From assembly GCF_002964575.1 (NCBI RefSeq), contig NZ_POQQ01000026.1, positions 1-64,000 of the forward strand: a stretch of DNA of 64,000 nucleotides, in the 5' to 3' direction. Shown one piece after another: positions 9,032 to 16,839 of the stretch. Numbering within the stretch: the first letter of the stretch is position 1; every line of letters begins with the position of its first letter. The DNA is from Streptococcus suis. Lineage in GTDB: Bacteria > Bacillota > Bacilli > Lactobacillales > Streptococcaceae. The position numbers and the translations under genes were made by a program. The notes under the pieces are model-generated. The model was given only the letters and a program-made list of their open reading frames with translations, did not search any database and was not told the origin of the DNA.

Positions 9032-10129
9032 CTACTCAGCTTCTTTTTTAGTGAGTACAAAAGCAAGTAGAACTGCCGTTACACCACCAACCAATTTTCC
9101 GACCATCATCGGAAGAATCATATCTGGATTTTGACCAGCAGTGAAGCCCAAGTGATCGCCAATAACAAATGATGCTGATACAGCGAAGGCAACGTTGATA
9201 ATCTTACCGCGTTTGTCCATATCTTTCATCATTTGGAACATAGCAATATTGTTTGCCAAAGATGCGACTAGACCTGCTGCACCGACTTCATTCATACCCA
9301 ATGATTTACCAATTGCTGAAAGTGGCTTATTGGCAACTTTTGTAAAGATAGCCACTAAACCAAAGGCTCCTGCTAAGGTCACAGCAATAGAACCAACGAC
9401 ACCAAAGGCTTCCATTAGTGTTTCTGCCCCGCTTGGATAAAGGCTATTTAACCATTCATTACCTGTTAATAGTTGAGCCGCACCGAAAGCCAAACCGAGA
9501 GTTGCAATCACCACAATAATATGACCAAAAATCTCAAAGCCTTTAATCATTCCATTCGGTGCTAACAAAAGACCGACAAAAATCAAAGCAGAAACAATCA
9601 CTATTGGAATGAGGTTAATCATCAATGTCCCTACAGGTAAACCAGGAACCAGGAATCCTCCTACTAAACAGCCAACTGGAACTGTTACCAAGCCGTATAA
9701 AATACCTCTAGCCAGTAATGGACGGTCATCTTTTTCAATGATTCCCAATGCAACCGGGATGGTAAATACAATCGTTGGTCCCATCATAGATCCTAGTACA
9801 TAGGCAGCAAAGTTTCCAACGATAGGATCATCAGCTAGACTAAGAGCTAATGGGGCTCCACCCATATCGTTAGCAATGAATGTTGTAGCAAAAATAGATG
9901 GGTCTGCACCAACCATGCCGTATAGTGGGACAATAATTGGTTTGAGAATATCCGCTAATAATGGTGCAACAACCATAATACCGGCCATCGAAAGTGCCAA
10001 AGCCCCCATGGCCATGATACCTTCCTCAAATTTTTCACTAAGCCCTAACTTTCCTCCGATACATTTATCGACTGCACCGGCCAACATGAATAGGACCATG
10101 ATGTAGATGATGATTTCATTTATACTCAT
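9032..10129 (-). CDS. eutH: Ethanolamine permease EutH
   Basis: This is an integral membrane protein of about 365 residues with around ten hydrophobic segments. It starts MSINEIIIYIMVLFML, matching the EutH N-terminus; an ATG five codons upstream lies within the AGAAGGGG Shine-Dalgarno and is unlikely to be used. The signature FEEGIMAMGALALSMAG follows. It imports protonated ethanolamine, chiefly at low external concentration. Its presence beside the lyase genes supports ethanolamine as a true substrate of this locus. Confidence 0.95.
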   Translation of the reverse strand: MSINEIIIYIMVLFMLAGAVDKCIGGKLGLSEKFEEGIMAMGALALSMAGIMVVAPLLADILKPIIVPLYGMVGADPSIFATTFIANDMGGAPLALSLADDPIVGNFAAYVLGSMMGPTIVFTIPVALGIIEKDDRPLLARGILYGLVTVPVGCLVGGFLVPGLPVGTLMINLIPIVIVSALIFVGLLLAPNGMIKGFEIFGHIIVVIATLGLAFGAAQLLTGNEWLNSLYPSGAETLMEAFGVVGSIAVTLAGAFGLVAIFTKVANKPLSAIGKSLGMNEVGAAGLVASLANNIAMFQMMKDMDKRGKIINVAFAVSASFVIGDHLGFTAGQNPDMILPMMVGKLVGGVTAVLLAFVLTKKEAE

Positions 10130-10156
10130 AATTCCCCTTCTCACTTTCTAGTGAAT

Positions 10157-10435
10157 TTATTCTGCATCAGCTGTGTACTCAACCTTATCAATAATAGCGA
10201 CAACGACCATATCAACAGGAACATTTTCTCTATTCAAGCTAACTCTAGCTGCACTGCCTGTAGTCACCATCACTTGATCACCTTCTCCAGCACCGATGCA
10301 ATCCGCGACAACAACCAAAGATGGATCTGTTTGTTGTTCATTTAGTTGGCGCTCGACCACTAAAAACTTCAATCCATTTAAGTTCTCATCTTTTCTAGTA
10401 GCCCAAAGACTCCCTTTTACTGTTCCAACAAACAT
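10157..10435 (-). CDS. eutN: Microcompartment vertex protein EutN (CcmL/EutN family)
   Basis: This 92-residue protein is a pentameric vertex protein that caps the corners of the icosahedral shell. It shows the family pattern MFVGTVKGSLWATRKDENL, LVVDCIGAGEGDQVMVTTGSAAR-like turns and a short C-terminus. This is the only vertex-type gene in the window, which suggests that a single shell serves both the eut and the pdu enzymes. A clear AAGGAG ribosome site precedes it. Confidence 0.95.
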   Translation of the reverse strand: MFVGTVKGSLWATRKDENLNGLKFLVVERQLNEQQTDPSLVVVADCIGAGEGDQVMVTTGSAARVSLNRENVPVDMVVVAIIDKVEYTADAE

Positions 10436-10448
10436 ACTCTCTCTCCTT

Positions 10449-11069
10449 TTATTCTATGATTGTTATTCGACGGCGATTTAAATAGTCACGCGCCAAGGCA
10501 GTTATAATGGTCCCCTTTTCAACATGAAACATTCCATCATCTTCCAAATCTAAAGCACGCAGCCTAGATTCTGTGATGAGTTTTGGTTTTTTTGAAACTT
10601 TTTTCTCAGTAGTTTGATGAATGGGTTGAACCTCTATATGGCCTTGTTTCAAAAGGGCTGGCAAGTCCTTCTGAGAGTAAAACTGCACACCATACTGCTC
10701 CAGTTTTAATTTTCTCTGAAGTAGTTCTTGGTAAAGCAACTTCTTAGCTGACTGTCTGTAGCACTCTAGGTCAAAAGATTCATTTGAAACCAGAACCTTT
10801 CTACCAGCTAATAGACTATTAACAACTTCCGTTTCGTCTGAACTATTGGGACAAAGCTGAGCAATTCGCAAGAGGGAATCTAAGGGCAAACCATTTGCAA
10901 TAATATGTTCTGCCTCATCAATACCCTGTACAATACGGTATTCTTCTTCTGAAAAACCACTCACTGTCTTATCGCCAATAAGATACAGTTTGATGTGATG
11001 GGAACTACCATTAAGGCGGTCTAGAAGGCGATTGGTAATCTCTTGAACTAAAAATTCTAAATTATCCAT
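10449..11069 (-). CDS. Conserved eut-locus protein of unknown function (PduM-like/TIGR02536 type)
   Basis: This 206-residue protein resembles the uncharacterised ethanolamine-locus family that lies between pduL and eutN in other Firmicutes; PduM occupies a similar place in pdu operons. The N-terminal 18 residues (LEFLVQEITNRLLDRL) form an amphipathic helix compatible with lumen targeting. The middle is helical, and the C-terminus (ALARDYLNRRRITII) resembles the N-terminal motif of EutT-like proteins. It probably has a structural or assembly role inside the compartment, but no catalytic motif is visible. Confidence 0.7.
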   Translation of the reverse strand: MDNLEFLVQEITNRLLDRLNGSSHHIKLYLIGDKTVSGFSEEEYRIVQGIDEAEHIIANGLPLDSLLRIAQLCPNSSDETEVVNSLLAGRKVLVSNESFDLECYRQSAKKLLYQELLQRKLKLEQYGVQFYSQKDLPALLKQGHIEVQPIHQTTEKKVSKKPKLITESRLRALDLEDDGMFHVEKGTIITALARDYLNRRRITIIE

Positions 11070-11092
11070 TTTTAACCCTTTCTACCCCATCT

Positions 11093-11722
11093 CTATCCTT
11101 TTTTTATAATGCGACCACGCATTCCTTTTTTAAATCCGCAAGCATTGGCTTCATCATAGTCAATGTGCATAAAGGTCGCAAACTTAGGGTGAACTCGAAT
11201 GACTACATCATCAAAAATTAGTCCTCGTTCTCCACCTACTTTTACTTGCACAATTTCCTTATTCACTACATTTGCTTTAGCAGCATCTTCTGGGGTCATA
11301 TGAATATGACGTTTAGCAACAATCAATCCCTTATCCAGAGATACTACCTGACTTCCATTTATCAAGACAATTCCTGGTGTGTCCTCAATCTGCCCGCTCT
11401 CTCGAATAGGAGCATTAACACCGAGCTTCAAGCAATCTGTCAATGAAACTTCAACTTGTGTAGCACCACGGACGGGACCAAGTATCACCGCATTCTGAAA
11501 AGAGCCTTTGGGACCCAGAATAGTCAAGCGCTCTTTACAAGCAAATTGTCCAGGCTGGGATAAATCTTTGGCTTTGGTTAGAGAATAACCTTTTCCAAAT
11601 AGGGTTTCCAAATCTTCTTGAGAAAGGTGGATATGGCGTCCACTTGCCTCAATTTCAAAGCTTCCTTCTAATTCATCCTGAACTCTTGTAGCAATCTTAT
11701 CAATTAGTTCTTGCATTTCCAT
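11093..11722 (-). CDS. pduL: Phosphate propanoyl/acetyltransferase PduL
   Basis: This protein of about 209 residues has the two zinc-binding repeats typical of PduL: GRHIHLSQEDLE in the first half and KRHIHMTPEDAA in the second. It converts acyl-CoA to acyl phosphate inside the compartment, recycling CoA; it replaces EutD here. Residues 2-18 (MQELIDKIATRVQDEL) resemble an encapsulation helix. I prefer the ATG at 11722, with AAGGAG upstream, over the GTG nine bases earlier. AckA at the operon's end uses the product. Confidence 0.94.
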   Translation of the reverse strand: MEMQELIDKIATRVQDELEGSFEIEASGRHIHLSQEDLETLFGKGYSLTKAKDLSQPGQFACKERLTILGPKGSFQNAVILGPVRGATQVEVSLTDCLKLGVNAPIRESGQIEDTPGIVLINGSQVVSLDKGLIVAKRHIHMTPEDAAKANVVNKEIVQVKVGGERGLIFDDVVIRVHPKFATFMHIDYDEANACGFKKGMRGRIIKKG

Positions 11723-11741
11723 TCTAATCACTCCTTACCTT

Positions 11742-12386
11742 TCACTCATCCATCGTCATCCAAAGGAAAATCTGAAGAGAATGTAACAAATGAATAAGCT
11801 TAGCCAAATATAGATCATTTTCTCGAGAACCGATCAGCGATAGCTCCTGTTCAAGCGTAGCTAAGGCTATGTAAGTTTCGTACAGAGCTAGTTTCCAGTT
11901 CGTTACAGCACAGGTTAAGGAAAGCTTTTTAAAATCCATTTCCCTTTGCTGACTATATTCATCCAGTTCTGTCACCGACGGTAGTAGGTCATCATAATCG
12001 TGAAGTTCATCCAGTATCTGACCAGATACCATACTTTCAATCGTTGTCAATACTTTGCTGACTTTCTCAAATTTTGATTGTTCGAATGAAAGATAGAGTT
12101 CACGTTTACTTTTAAGAAAATGTGGATACAGTGTCGTTAGACGAAATAATAGTGGATAGATTGCGGAATCTTCTAAAGTAGTTACTTTTTGATGTATCGC
12201 TTGTGGAGATGTCGTAAGTTGCTGATTATTGGAACGCGTTTGGACCACTCGAATATGATGGTCATTCAAGTAACTTCTTGCTGATGGAGTCAGTTTTTCA
12301 TGTTCACCTAACTGGAAAACTCCTCCGTCAGCAATAGAAAGCTCCTTGAGTAGCTTTCTAATCTTTACTTCTGTAAAAACCGACAT
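11742..12386 (-). CDS. eutT: EutT-like putative cobalamin adenosyltransferase
   Basis: This 214-residue protein has the EutT-type N-terminus: TEVKIRKLLKEL, then LTPSARSYLNDHHIRVV. The rest is a helical region ending LHSLQIFLWMTMDE. Enterobacterial EutT is longer (about 267 residues) and has a cysteine-rich metal motif (HX11CCXXC) that I do not see here. It may be an AdoCbl-generating enzyme or a degenerate form with a structural job. Two PduO-type adenosyltransferases elsewhere in the window would cover the reaction if this one is inactive. It lies between the tandem eutM genes and pduL. Confidence 0.65.
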   Translation of the reverse strand: MSVFTEVKIRKLLKELSIADGGVFQLGEHEKLTPSARSYLNDHHIRVVQTRSNNQQLTTSPQAIHQKVTTLEDSAIYPLLFRLTTLYPHFLKSKRELYLSFEQSKFEKVSKVLTTIESMVSGQILDELHDYDDLLPSVTELDEYSQQREMDFKKLSLTCAVTNWKLALYETYIALATLEQELSLIGSRENDLYLAKLIHLLHSLQIFLWMTMDE

Positions 12387-12417
12387 ACACTCACATCCTT
12401 TAACGATTTTTTAATCA

Positions 12418-12457
12418 ACTGGCTACCCAAATCCTTTTACACATCTAGGTAGCCAGT
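12418..12457. other. Perfect 10-bp inverted repeat after the eutM pair
   Basis: ACTGGCTACC and GGTAGCCAGT flank a 20-base loop in the 82-base gap between the second eutM and the eutT-like gene. On the minus strand it is followed by TTGATTAAAAAATCG, with no clean U-run, so it is a poor terminator. It is well placed to protect the 3' end of the shell-gene mRNA from exonucleases or to act as a partial terminator, raising shell output over downstream genes. Confidence 0.6.
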
Positions 12458-12468
12458 ACACTTATTCG

Positions 12469-12744
12469 CTATTTTGGTAAAATGACTTCTACTTCTGAAT
12501 GTGGACGTGGGATGACGTGTACAGATACTAATTCACCTACATTTTCTGCTGCCGCTGCACCTGCATCTGTTGCAGCTTTAACAGCGCCAACATCTCCACG
12601 TACCAATACAGTCACCAAGCCGCCACCAACTTGTTCTTTACCAACAAGGGTAACGTTTGCTGCTTTGACCATTGCATCTGCTGCCTCGATTGCGCCAACC
12701 AAGCCGCGTGTTTCTACCATTCCTAATGCGTTTGCACTTGCCAT
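12469..12744 (-). CDS. eutM: Major hexameric shell protein EutM/PduA-like, copy 2
   Basis: This 91-residue protein is a single BMC domain ([20 protein letters not shown], then [16 protein letters not shown] and VHVIPRPH). Copy 2 ends in ILPK, whereas copy 1 carries an extra charged tail. The first 90 residues are identical to copy 1, and the DNA differs at only about six silent positions. It should form the flat hexamers that make up most shell facets, with a pore for small substrates. Its own GGAGG site lies just upstream of the ATG. Confidence 0.95.
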   Translation of the reverse strand: MASANALGMVETRGLVGAIEAADAMVKAANVTLVGKEQVGGGLVTVLVRGDVGAVKAATDAGAAAAENVGELVSVHVIPRPHSEVEVILPK

Positions 12745-12762
12745 TGTTATGTCCTCCGATTT

Positions 12763-13056
12763 TTATTCTTCTTCTTTTTTAGCTTGTGGTAAAATAACTT
12801 CTACTTCTGAATGTGGACGTGGGATAACGTGTACAGATACCAACTCACCTACATTTTCTGCTGCCGCTGCACCTGCATCTGTTGCAGCTTTAACAGCGCC
12901 AACATCTCCACGTACCAATACAGTTACCAAGCCGCCACCAACTTGTTCTTTACCAACAAGGGTAACGTTTGCTGCTTTGACCATTGCATCTGCTGCCTCG
13001 ATTGCACCAACCAAGCCGCGTGTTTCTACCATTCCTAATGCGTTTGCACTTGCCAT
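12763..13056 (-). CDS. eutM: Major hexameric shell protein EutM/PduA-like, copy 1
   Basis: This protein is about 97 residues, starting at MASANALG, with GGAGG seven bases upstream; an in-frame codon five residues earlier lies over the ribosome site and is rejected. It is a single BMC domain with the same pore-region sequence as copy 2. After ILP it continues QAKKEEE, a charged C-terminal tail that copy 2 lacks, so the two products could occupy different places or contact different partners. It lies between eutE and copy 2 and is almost surely the product of local duplication. Confidence 0.95.
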   Translation of the reverse strand: MASANALGMVETRGLVGAIEAADAMVKAANVTLVGKEQVGGGLVTVLVRGDVGAVKAATDAGAAAAENVGELVSVHVIPRPHSEVEVILPQAKKEEE

Positions 13057-13081
13057 TGTTATGACCTCCAAAAATTATTTT

Positions 13082-14587
13082 TTAATGACTTAATTTAGCT
13101 AATACTTGTTTTACAAGTAGTTCAACCAGTTCATCTTCTTTAAGACTTGAAGATGAGAGCGTTTCCCTTGTTGCACCCGCAACTGTTCCTTTATAACTAT
13201 CCATCAAATTTTCTGCTTTTAAGAAATCGGTGTATTCAGATGTCCCGTAAGCGACACGACGGATATTGTAAAGGTTGTGTGGACTAACGTTATCAGATGT
13301 TGCACTTCCTCCGACTGCTCCACATCCTAAGGTGAAGGCTGGGAACAAACCTGTTGTGCCACCAACACCACCAAGAGCTGCAGGGGTGTTGACTAATAGA
13401 CGGGAAACTGGTTTTTTCAGGGCGAACTCACGAATAATCTCATCATTCTTAGAGTGGATGGACAGGGTATGTCCAACCCCTTCATGATGCAGAATTTTAA
13501 TACTTAAATCACAAGCCTCTTCCCATGTTTTAACAGTATAGAAACCAAGAATTGGAGCTAGTTTTTCCATTGAATATGGTGCATCTTTTCCAACTCGTGT
13601 TTCTTCTGCAATCAAGACCCTTGCGTCTGCTGGTACCGAGATACCTGCTCGTTCAGCAACGATTTGTGGTGTCTTACCAACCATTTTCGGGTTCATTGCA
13701 CCGCTTGGAAGAATGATAAACTCTCCCAATTTTTTAGCATCAGCAGGTGGTAAGAAGTAAGCACCTTGCTTTTTAAATTCTGCGATAACAATGTCTTTCA
13801 TGTCCTCTTCAACAATGACAGATTGCTCAGAGGCACAAATCACACCATTATCAAAAGTTTTAGACTCAATAATATGGCGAACAGCTGTTGGAATATCCGC
13901 ACTCCGTTCGATAAAGGCTGGTCCATTACCAGGTCCTACACCAATCGCAGGCGTTCCAGATGAATAAGCTGCTTTTACCATGGCTGTGCCGCCTGTTGCC
14001 AAAATAAGATTTGTATCTTTGTGGCGCATGAGCTCATTAGTTGCCGCAATGGAAGTTTTTTCAATAACACTGATGGCTCCATCTGGACAGCCAGCTGTTT
14101 TAGCAGCGCGTTTAATAATCTCCACTGTTTCAACAATACACTTCAAGGCGCTTGGGTGTGGAGAAAAGACGATACTGTTTCCAGCCTTCAAGGAGATGAG
14201 GGCTTTATACATGACTGTTGAGGTCGGGTTTGTCGAAGGAATCAGACCAGCAATCACGCCAACTGGTACACCAACTTCGATAATCTTTTTCTCTGTATCT
14301 TCGCGCAAGATACCTACAGTCTTCATATTCTTGATATGCTCCAGAAGAACCTTTGAAGCCACTGTATTTTTGATAACTTTATCCTGCCAGCGACCAAATC
14401 CCGTTTCTTCAACAGCCATCTTAGCCAATCGTTCACGCTCATCGTAACAAGCTTTTGCAACGACTTTGACAATCGTATCAATCTGTTCTTGGGACATCTG
14501 CGCTAGTTCACGTTGAGCAATTTTTGCTTGGCGAACAAGGTTGCGAACTTCCTGTATTGATACTAAATCCTTATCTTCTAAGTACAT
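13082..14587 (-). CDS. eutE: CoA-acylating acetaldehyde dehydrogenase EutE
   Basis: This 501-residue protein is an aldehyde dehydrogenase of the EutE/PduP group, with catalytic Cys251 in DNGVICASEQS, the GVGPGNGPAFIE loop and ALGGVGGTTGLFPAFTLGCG near the C-terminus. It turns acetaldehyde plus CoA into acetyl-CoA and NADH, and probably also handles propionaldehyde since no pduP is present. Unlike enterobacterial EutE, the amphipathic targeting-like helix is at the C-terminus (ELVELLVKQVLAKLSH), after a serine-rich linker. It follows the eutK-like gene by six bases. Confidence 0.95.
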   Translation of the reverse strand: MYLEDKDLVSIQEVRNLVRQAKIAQRELAQMSQEQIDTIVKVVAKACYDERERLAKMAVEETGFGRWQDKVIKNTVASKVLLEHIKNMKTVGILREDTEKKIIEVGVPVGVIAGLIPSTNPTSTVMYKALISLKAGNSIVFSPHPSALKCIVETVEIIKRAAKTAGCPDGAISVIEKTSIAATNELMRHKDTNLILATGGTAMVKAAYSSGTPAIGVGPGNGPAFIERSADIPTAVRHIIESKTFDNGVICASEQSVIVEEDMKDIVIAEFKKQGAYFLPPADAKKLGEFIILPSGAMNPKMVGKTPQIVAERAGISVPADARVLIAEETRVGKDAPYSMEKLAPILGFYTVKTWEEACDLSIKILHHEGVGHTLSIHSKNDEIIREFALKKPVSRLLVNTPAALGGVGGTTGLFPAFTLGCGAVGGSATSDNVSPHNLYNIRRVAYGTSEYTDFLKAENLMDSYKGTVAGATRETLSSSSLKEDELVELLVKQVLAKLSH

Positions 14588-14593
14588 TCAGTA

Positions 14594-15253
14594 TTACTCC
14601 TTTCTTGAGAGTTCCATCAAGGCTTGGACAAGCTGACGCTTGTTAGCAAATTTTATTTCTTTTTTGCTTAATTGAATATCTTTTTCACGGTAGGCTATGC
14701 TTCTGAGTTTGACAACTTTTAATTTTTCCAGCTCTGTTTGTGAAAACTTAGGAACAATAGGTGTTTCGACCACTTCCTCTTCTATGCTTGTAGGTATTTC
14801 CACTACTTCAGTAGTTTCCTTAGCTTGTTCATTAACTTGCTCTGTAGTTCCCAATGGCTCAGGGCTTTCTACAAGATTTGCAGAAACAGCAACTTCTTCC
14901 TTCAATGGATTGAGAGACTCAGCTTGCTCTTCCACTTTTTGTTCTTCAACTGGAAGGGGCTCTTCTTTTTTGAGTTTCTTCTCAGCCCTGATCAGTTTTT
15001 CAGTCTGCTCATCCATACTAGCAATGACATGGCTACCACGATAAAAAGATTTATTTTCGAGTTCTGCGACTGCAGCAGCTACTGCTGCTTTTACAGCACC
15101 AACATCTCCTGTAATATGTACGGTATTCAAACCTGATTTGATTTTCTCAATATTGATAATGGAAACATTGGCTGCTTTTACAGCTAGGTCGGCAGCTACA
15201 ACAGCACCTAGATACCCTTTTACTTCAATTAGTCCTAGTGCTCTTTTAGCCAT
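14594..15253 (-). CDS. eutK: EutK-like BMC shell protein with acidic linker and C-terminal domain
   Basis: This 219-residue protein begins with one BMC domain (residues 1-90: [35 protein letters not shown]). A linker of about 80 residues follows, very rich in Glu, Pro, Thr and Val. The last 45 residues are basic and helical (LEKLKVVKLRSIAYREKDI, then KRQLVQALMEL) and resemble a SAP-like helix-extended-helix fold. Enterobacterial EutK also has a C-terminal nucleic-acid-binding-like domain, but a winged helix without this linker. It may tether nucleic acid or another protein to the shell; this is inference. Confidence 0.8.
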   Translation of the reverse strand: MAKRALGLIEVKGYLGAVVAADLAVKAANVSIINIEKIKSGLNTVHITGDVGAVKAAVAAAVAELENKSFYRGSHVIASMDEQTEKLIRAEKKLKKEEPLPVEEQKVEEQAESLNPLKEEVAVSANLVESPEPLGTTEQVNEQAKETTEVVEIPTSIEEEVVETPIVPKFSQTELEKLKVVKLRSIAYREKDIQLSKKEIKFANKRQLVQALMELSRKE

Positions 15254-15264
15254 CTAATCCCCCT

Positions 15265-15918
15265 TTAATAATTCTTCGGGTTACTTGCAATAGAGATAAC
15301 TGTTCTAGCAAAGGCATCACAGGCAGCTCTACAAGCTGATTGCGAACCTACTAGAAGACCTCCAGCAAAGTTTGTTTCACTTGGCGGACCATAGAAGGCA
15401 CCAATGGTCACATCTGAAGCTTTCAGAGCTGCGTCAAGTCCAACCATTGCTTCTGCTGGCGGTGCAATCAAGTAAGCAATAGCAGTTCCCTCTTCGGCAT
15501 TTGCGCCTTGGGAAAGATAAGAACCTGCACGGGAAACACAATGGGCAAAATATGGGATTGTGTTCTCATCATTTGCACTATAGAAGCTTGCACCGTTTTC
15601 GATTTCATAAATGGCAACATCCAAGCCACTTCGTACTTCCTCAGGAGTAGGACCTGCTAAAATACCAATGACCTCGCCAGCAAGTTTTGTTGAGGCATTA
15701 CCAGCACCAGCATACATACTTCTTGCATAAACCACTTCAACATCGGCAGACTTAGTTGCCTCATCTAGCGCAACATAGGTTACATCATCACAATCTGATG
15801 TAATAATCCCTAAACTTCTATGATGCGGTTTTAGCTCCAAGGAAGCAGCCAGGCTAGCATCAACATTGGAAATGAGTAGAGCACTAAGTACAGATGCTCC
15901 TAAACGTTCGTTTATCAC
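15265..15918 (-). CDS. eutL: Trimeric shell protein EutL (tandem BMC)
   Basis: This 217-residue protein with two circularly permuted BMC domains matches EutL in length. Landmarks are LELKPHHRSLGIITSDCDDVTYVALDEAT, given here in part, plus YARSMYAGAGNAS and GAFYGPPSETNFAGGLL. EutL forms gated trimers thought to pass large molecules. It starts with GTG, supported by GGAGG seven bases upstream. It lies directly after eutC, as in most eut operons. Confidence 0.96.
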   Translation of the reverse strand: MINERLGASVLSALLISNVDASLAASLELKPHHRSLGIITSDCDDVTYVALDEATKSADVEVVYARSMYAGAGNASTKLAGEVIGILAGPTPEEVRSGLDVAIYEIENGASFYSANDENTIPYFAHCVSRAGSYLSQGANAEEGTAIAYLIAPPAEAMVGLDAALKASDVTIGAFYGPPSETNFAGGLLVGSQSACRAACDAFARTVISIASNPKNY

Positions 15919-15933
15919 AATAGGACCTCCTTT

Positions 15934-16827
15934 TTATTTCAAATCAACACCTGATTTTTTATTGTCCAAAATCTTTTTAATGATTTCCGCAACATAAGCA
16001 CCTGCCTCAACCGCAGGAGTACCACCTTTGTGGATATTGGAAACAACTGTCCGACGTGATTCTGGCATGCCCATTGTAGGTTTGTAGGCCAAATAAGCAC
16101 TCATAGATTCTGCCGTTACTAGTCCCGGACGTTCTCCAATCAAGATACAAACGACTTCAGCACCTGTTAATTCTGCAATATGGTCCATAGCTCCAACACG
16201 GGAGTGTTTGATAAAGAGTACTTCGTCGAATTCTAGACCAAACATTTTCAAACCTTGCTTCAAGGCTGGAAGGAAATCTCTTATGTTTGCTTCAATGGCT
16301 GACGAACTCAATCCATCACCTACAACAATTTGAACCTTAGCATTCTTCTTGCAGCTATTTTTAATGATTTCCTGCTGATCTTCTGGGAAAATTCTTCCCA
16401 AATCAGGTCGCGTTAGGTATTCGTCCTTAGAGGAAGCCTTGGTATGTACTGGGATAAAGCCCATTTCTTTAACGAAATCTTCTGAGACATAGGAGAAAAC
16501 AGCATCTTGGGCTGCAGCATGGTCTGCCCTAAAGCGTAAAATTGTTTGCGTTTTATAACGGTTTCCTGCCCTCCACAAACCTAAACGAGCGGGTGTAAAT
16601 TGTTTAATCTTACGATAGGCCTCTTCATTGATAGCATTTGGAATAAGGAATTGTTTCTGAATATCTACCTCGGTAATATCAGGAATGATTCCATCTTCAA
16701 TTTGGCAATCTTCTTGCTTAGGTTGATGCGAAGAGGAAGGGGCATCCATTTGTTCTGACACAACTGGCGTTTCAGTTATTTCATTCAAAATGGAGCGAAT
16801 CATTTCTTTTAATTCTAGTTCATTCAC
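15934..16827 (-). CDS. eutC: Ethanolamine ammonia-lyase small subunit
   Basis: This 297-residue protein is EutC. Its first 17 residues ([14 protein letters not shown]) form an encapsulation-type amphipathic helix, a polar linker follows, then the globular domain with [34 protein letters not shown] and [18 protein letters not shown], which contact AdoCbl in the family. The start codon is GTG with AGGAGG upstream. With EutB it makes the enzyme that splits ethanolamine into acetaldehyde and ammonia. Confidence 0.96.
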   Translation of the reverse strand: MNELELKEMIRSILNEITETPVVSEQMDAPSSSHQPKQEDCQIEDGIIPDITEVDIQKQFLIPNAINEEAYRKIKQFTPARLGLWRAGNRYKTQTILRFRADHAAAQDAVFSYVSEDFVKEMGFIPVHTKASSKDEYLTRPDLGRIFPEDQQEIIKNSCKKNAKVQIVVGDGLSSSAIEANIRDFLPALKQGLKMFGLEFDEVLFIKHSRVGAMDHIAELTGAEVVCILIGERPGLVTAESMSAYLAYKPTMGMPESRRTVVSNIHKGGTPAVEAGAYVAEIIKKILDNKKSGVDLK

Positions 16828-16839
16828 AGTGACTTCCTC

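Larger units (their letters stand above)
12469..13056. repeat. Tandem near-identical duplication of eutM
   Basis: Two direct copies of roughly 275 bases are separated by 18 bases. Reading them side by side I count about six base differences, all silent, and the divergence is confined to the 3' tail. Such low synonymous divergence means recent duplication or continuing gene conversion. The pair is a likely site of recombination that could delete or amplify one copy. Confidence 0.95.

Noticed and set aside
12482..13093. 203-codon plus-strand open frame opposite the eutM pair
   Set aside because: It is the antisense shadow of two duplicated, Ala/Val-rich shell genes; its protein is itself a repeat of low-complexity sequence, and no ribosome site or promoter fits.
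13980..14447. 155-codon plus-strand frame opposite eutE
   Set aside because: Lies wholly inside a clear eutE gene and shows no family motif.
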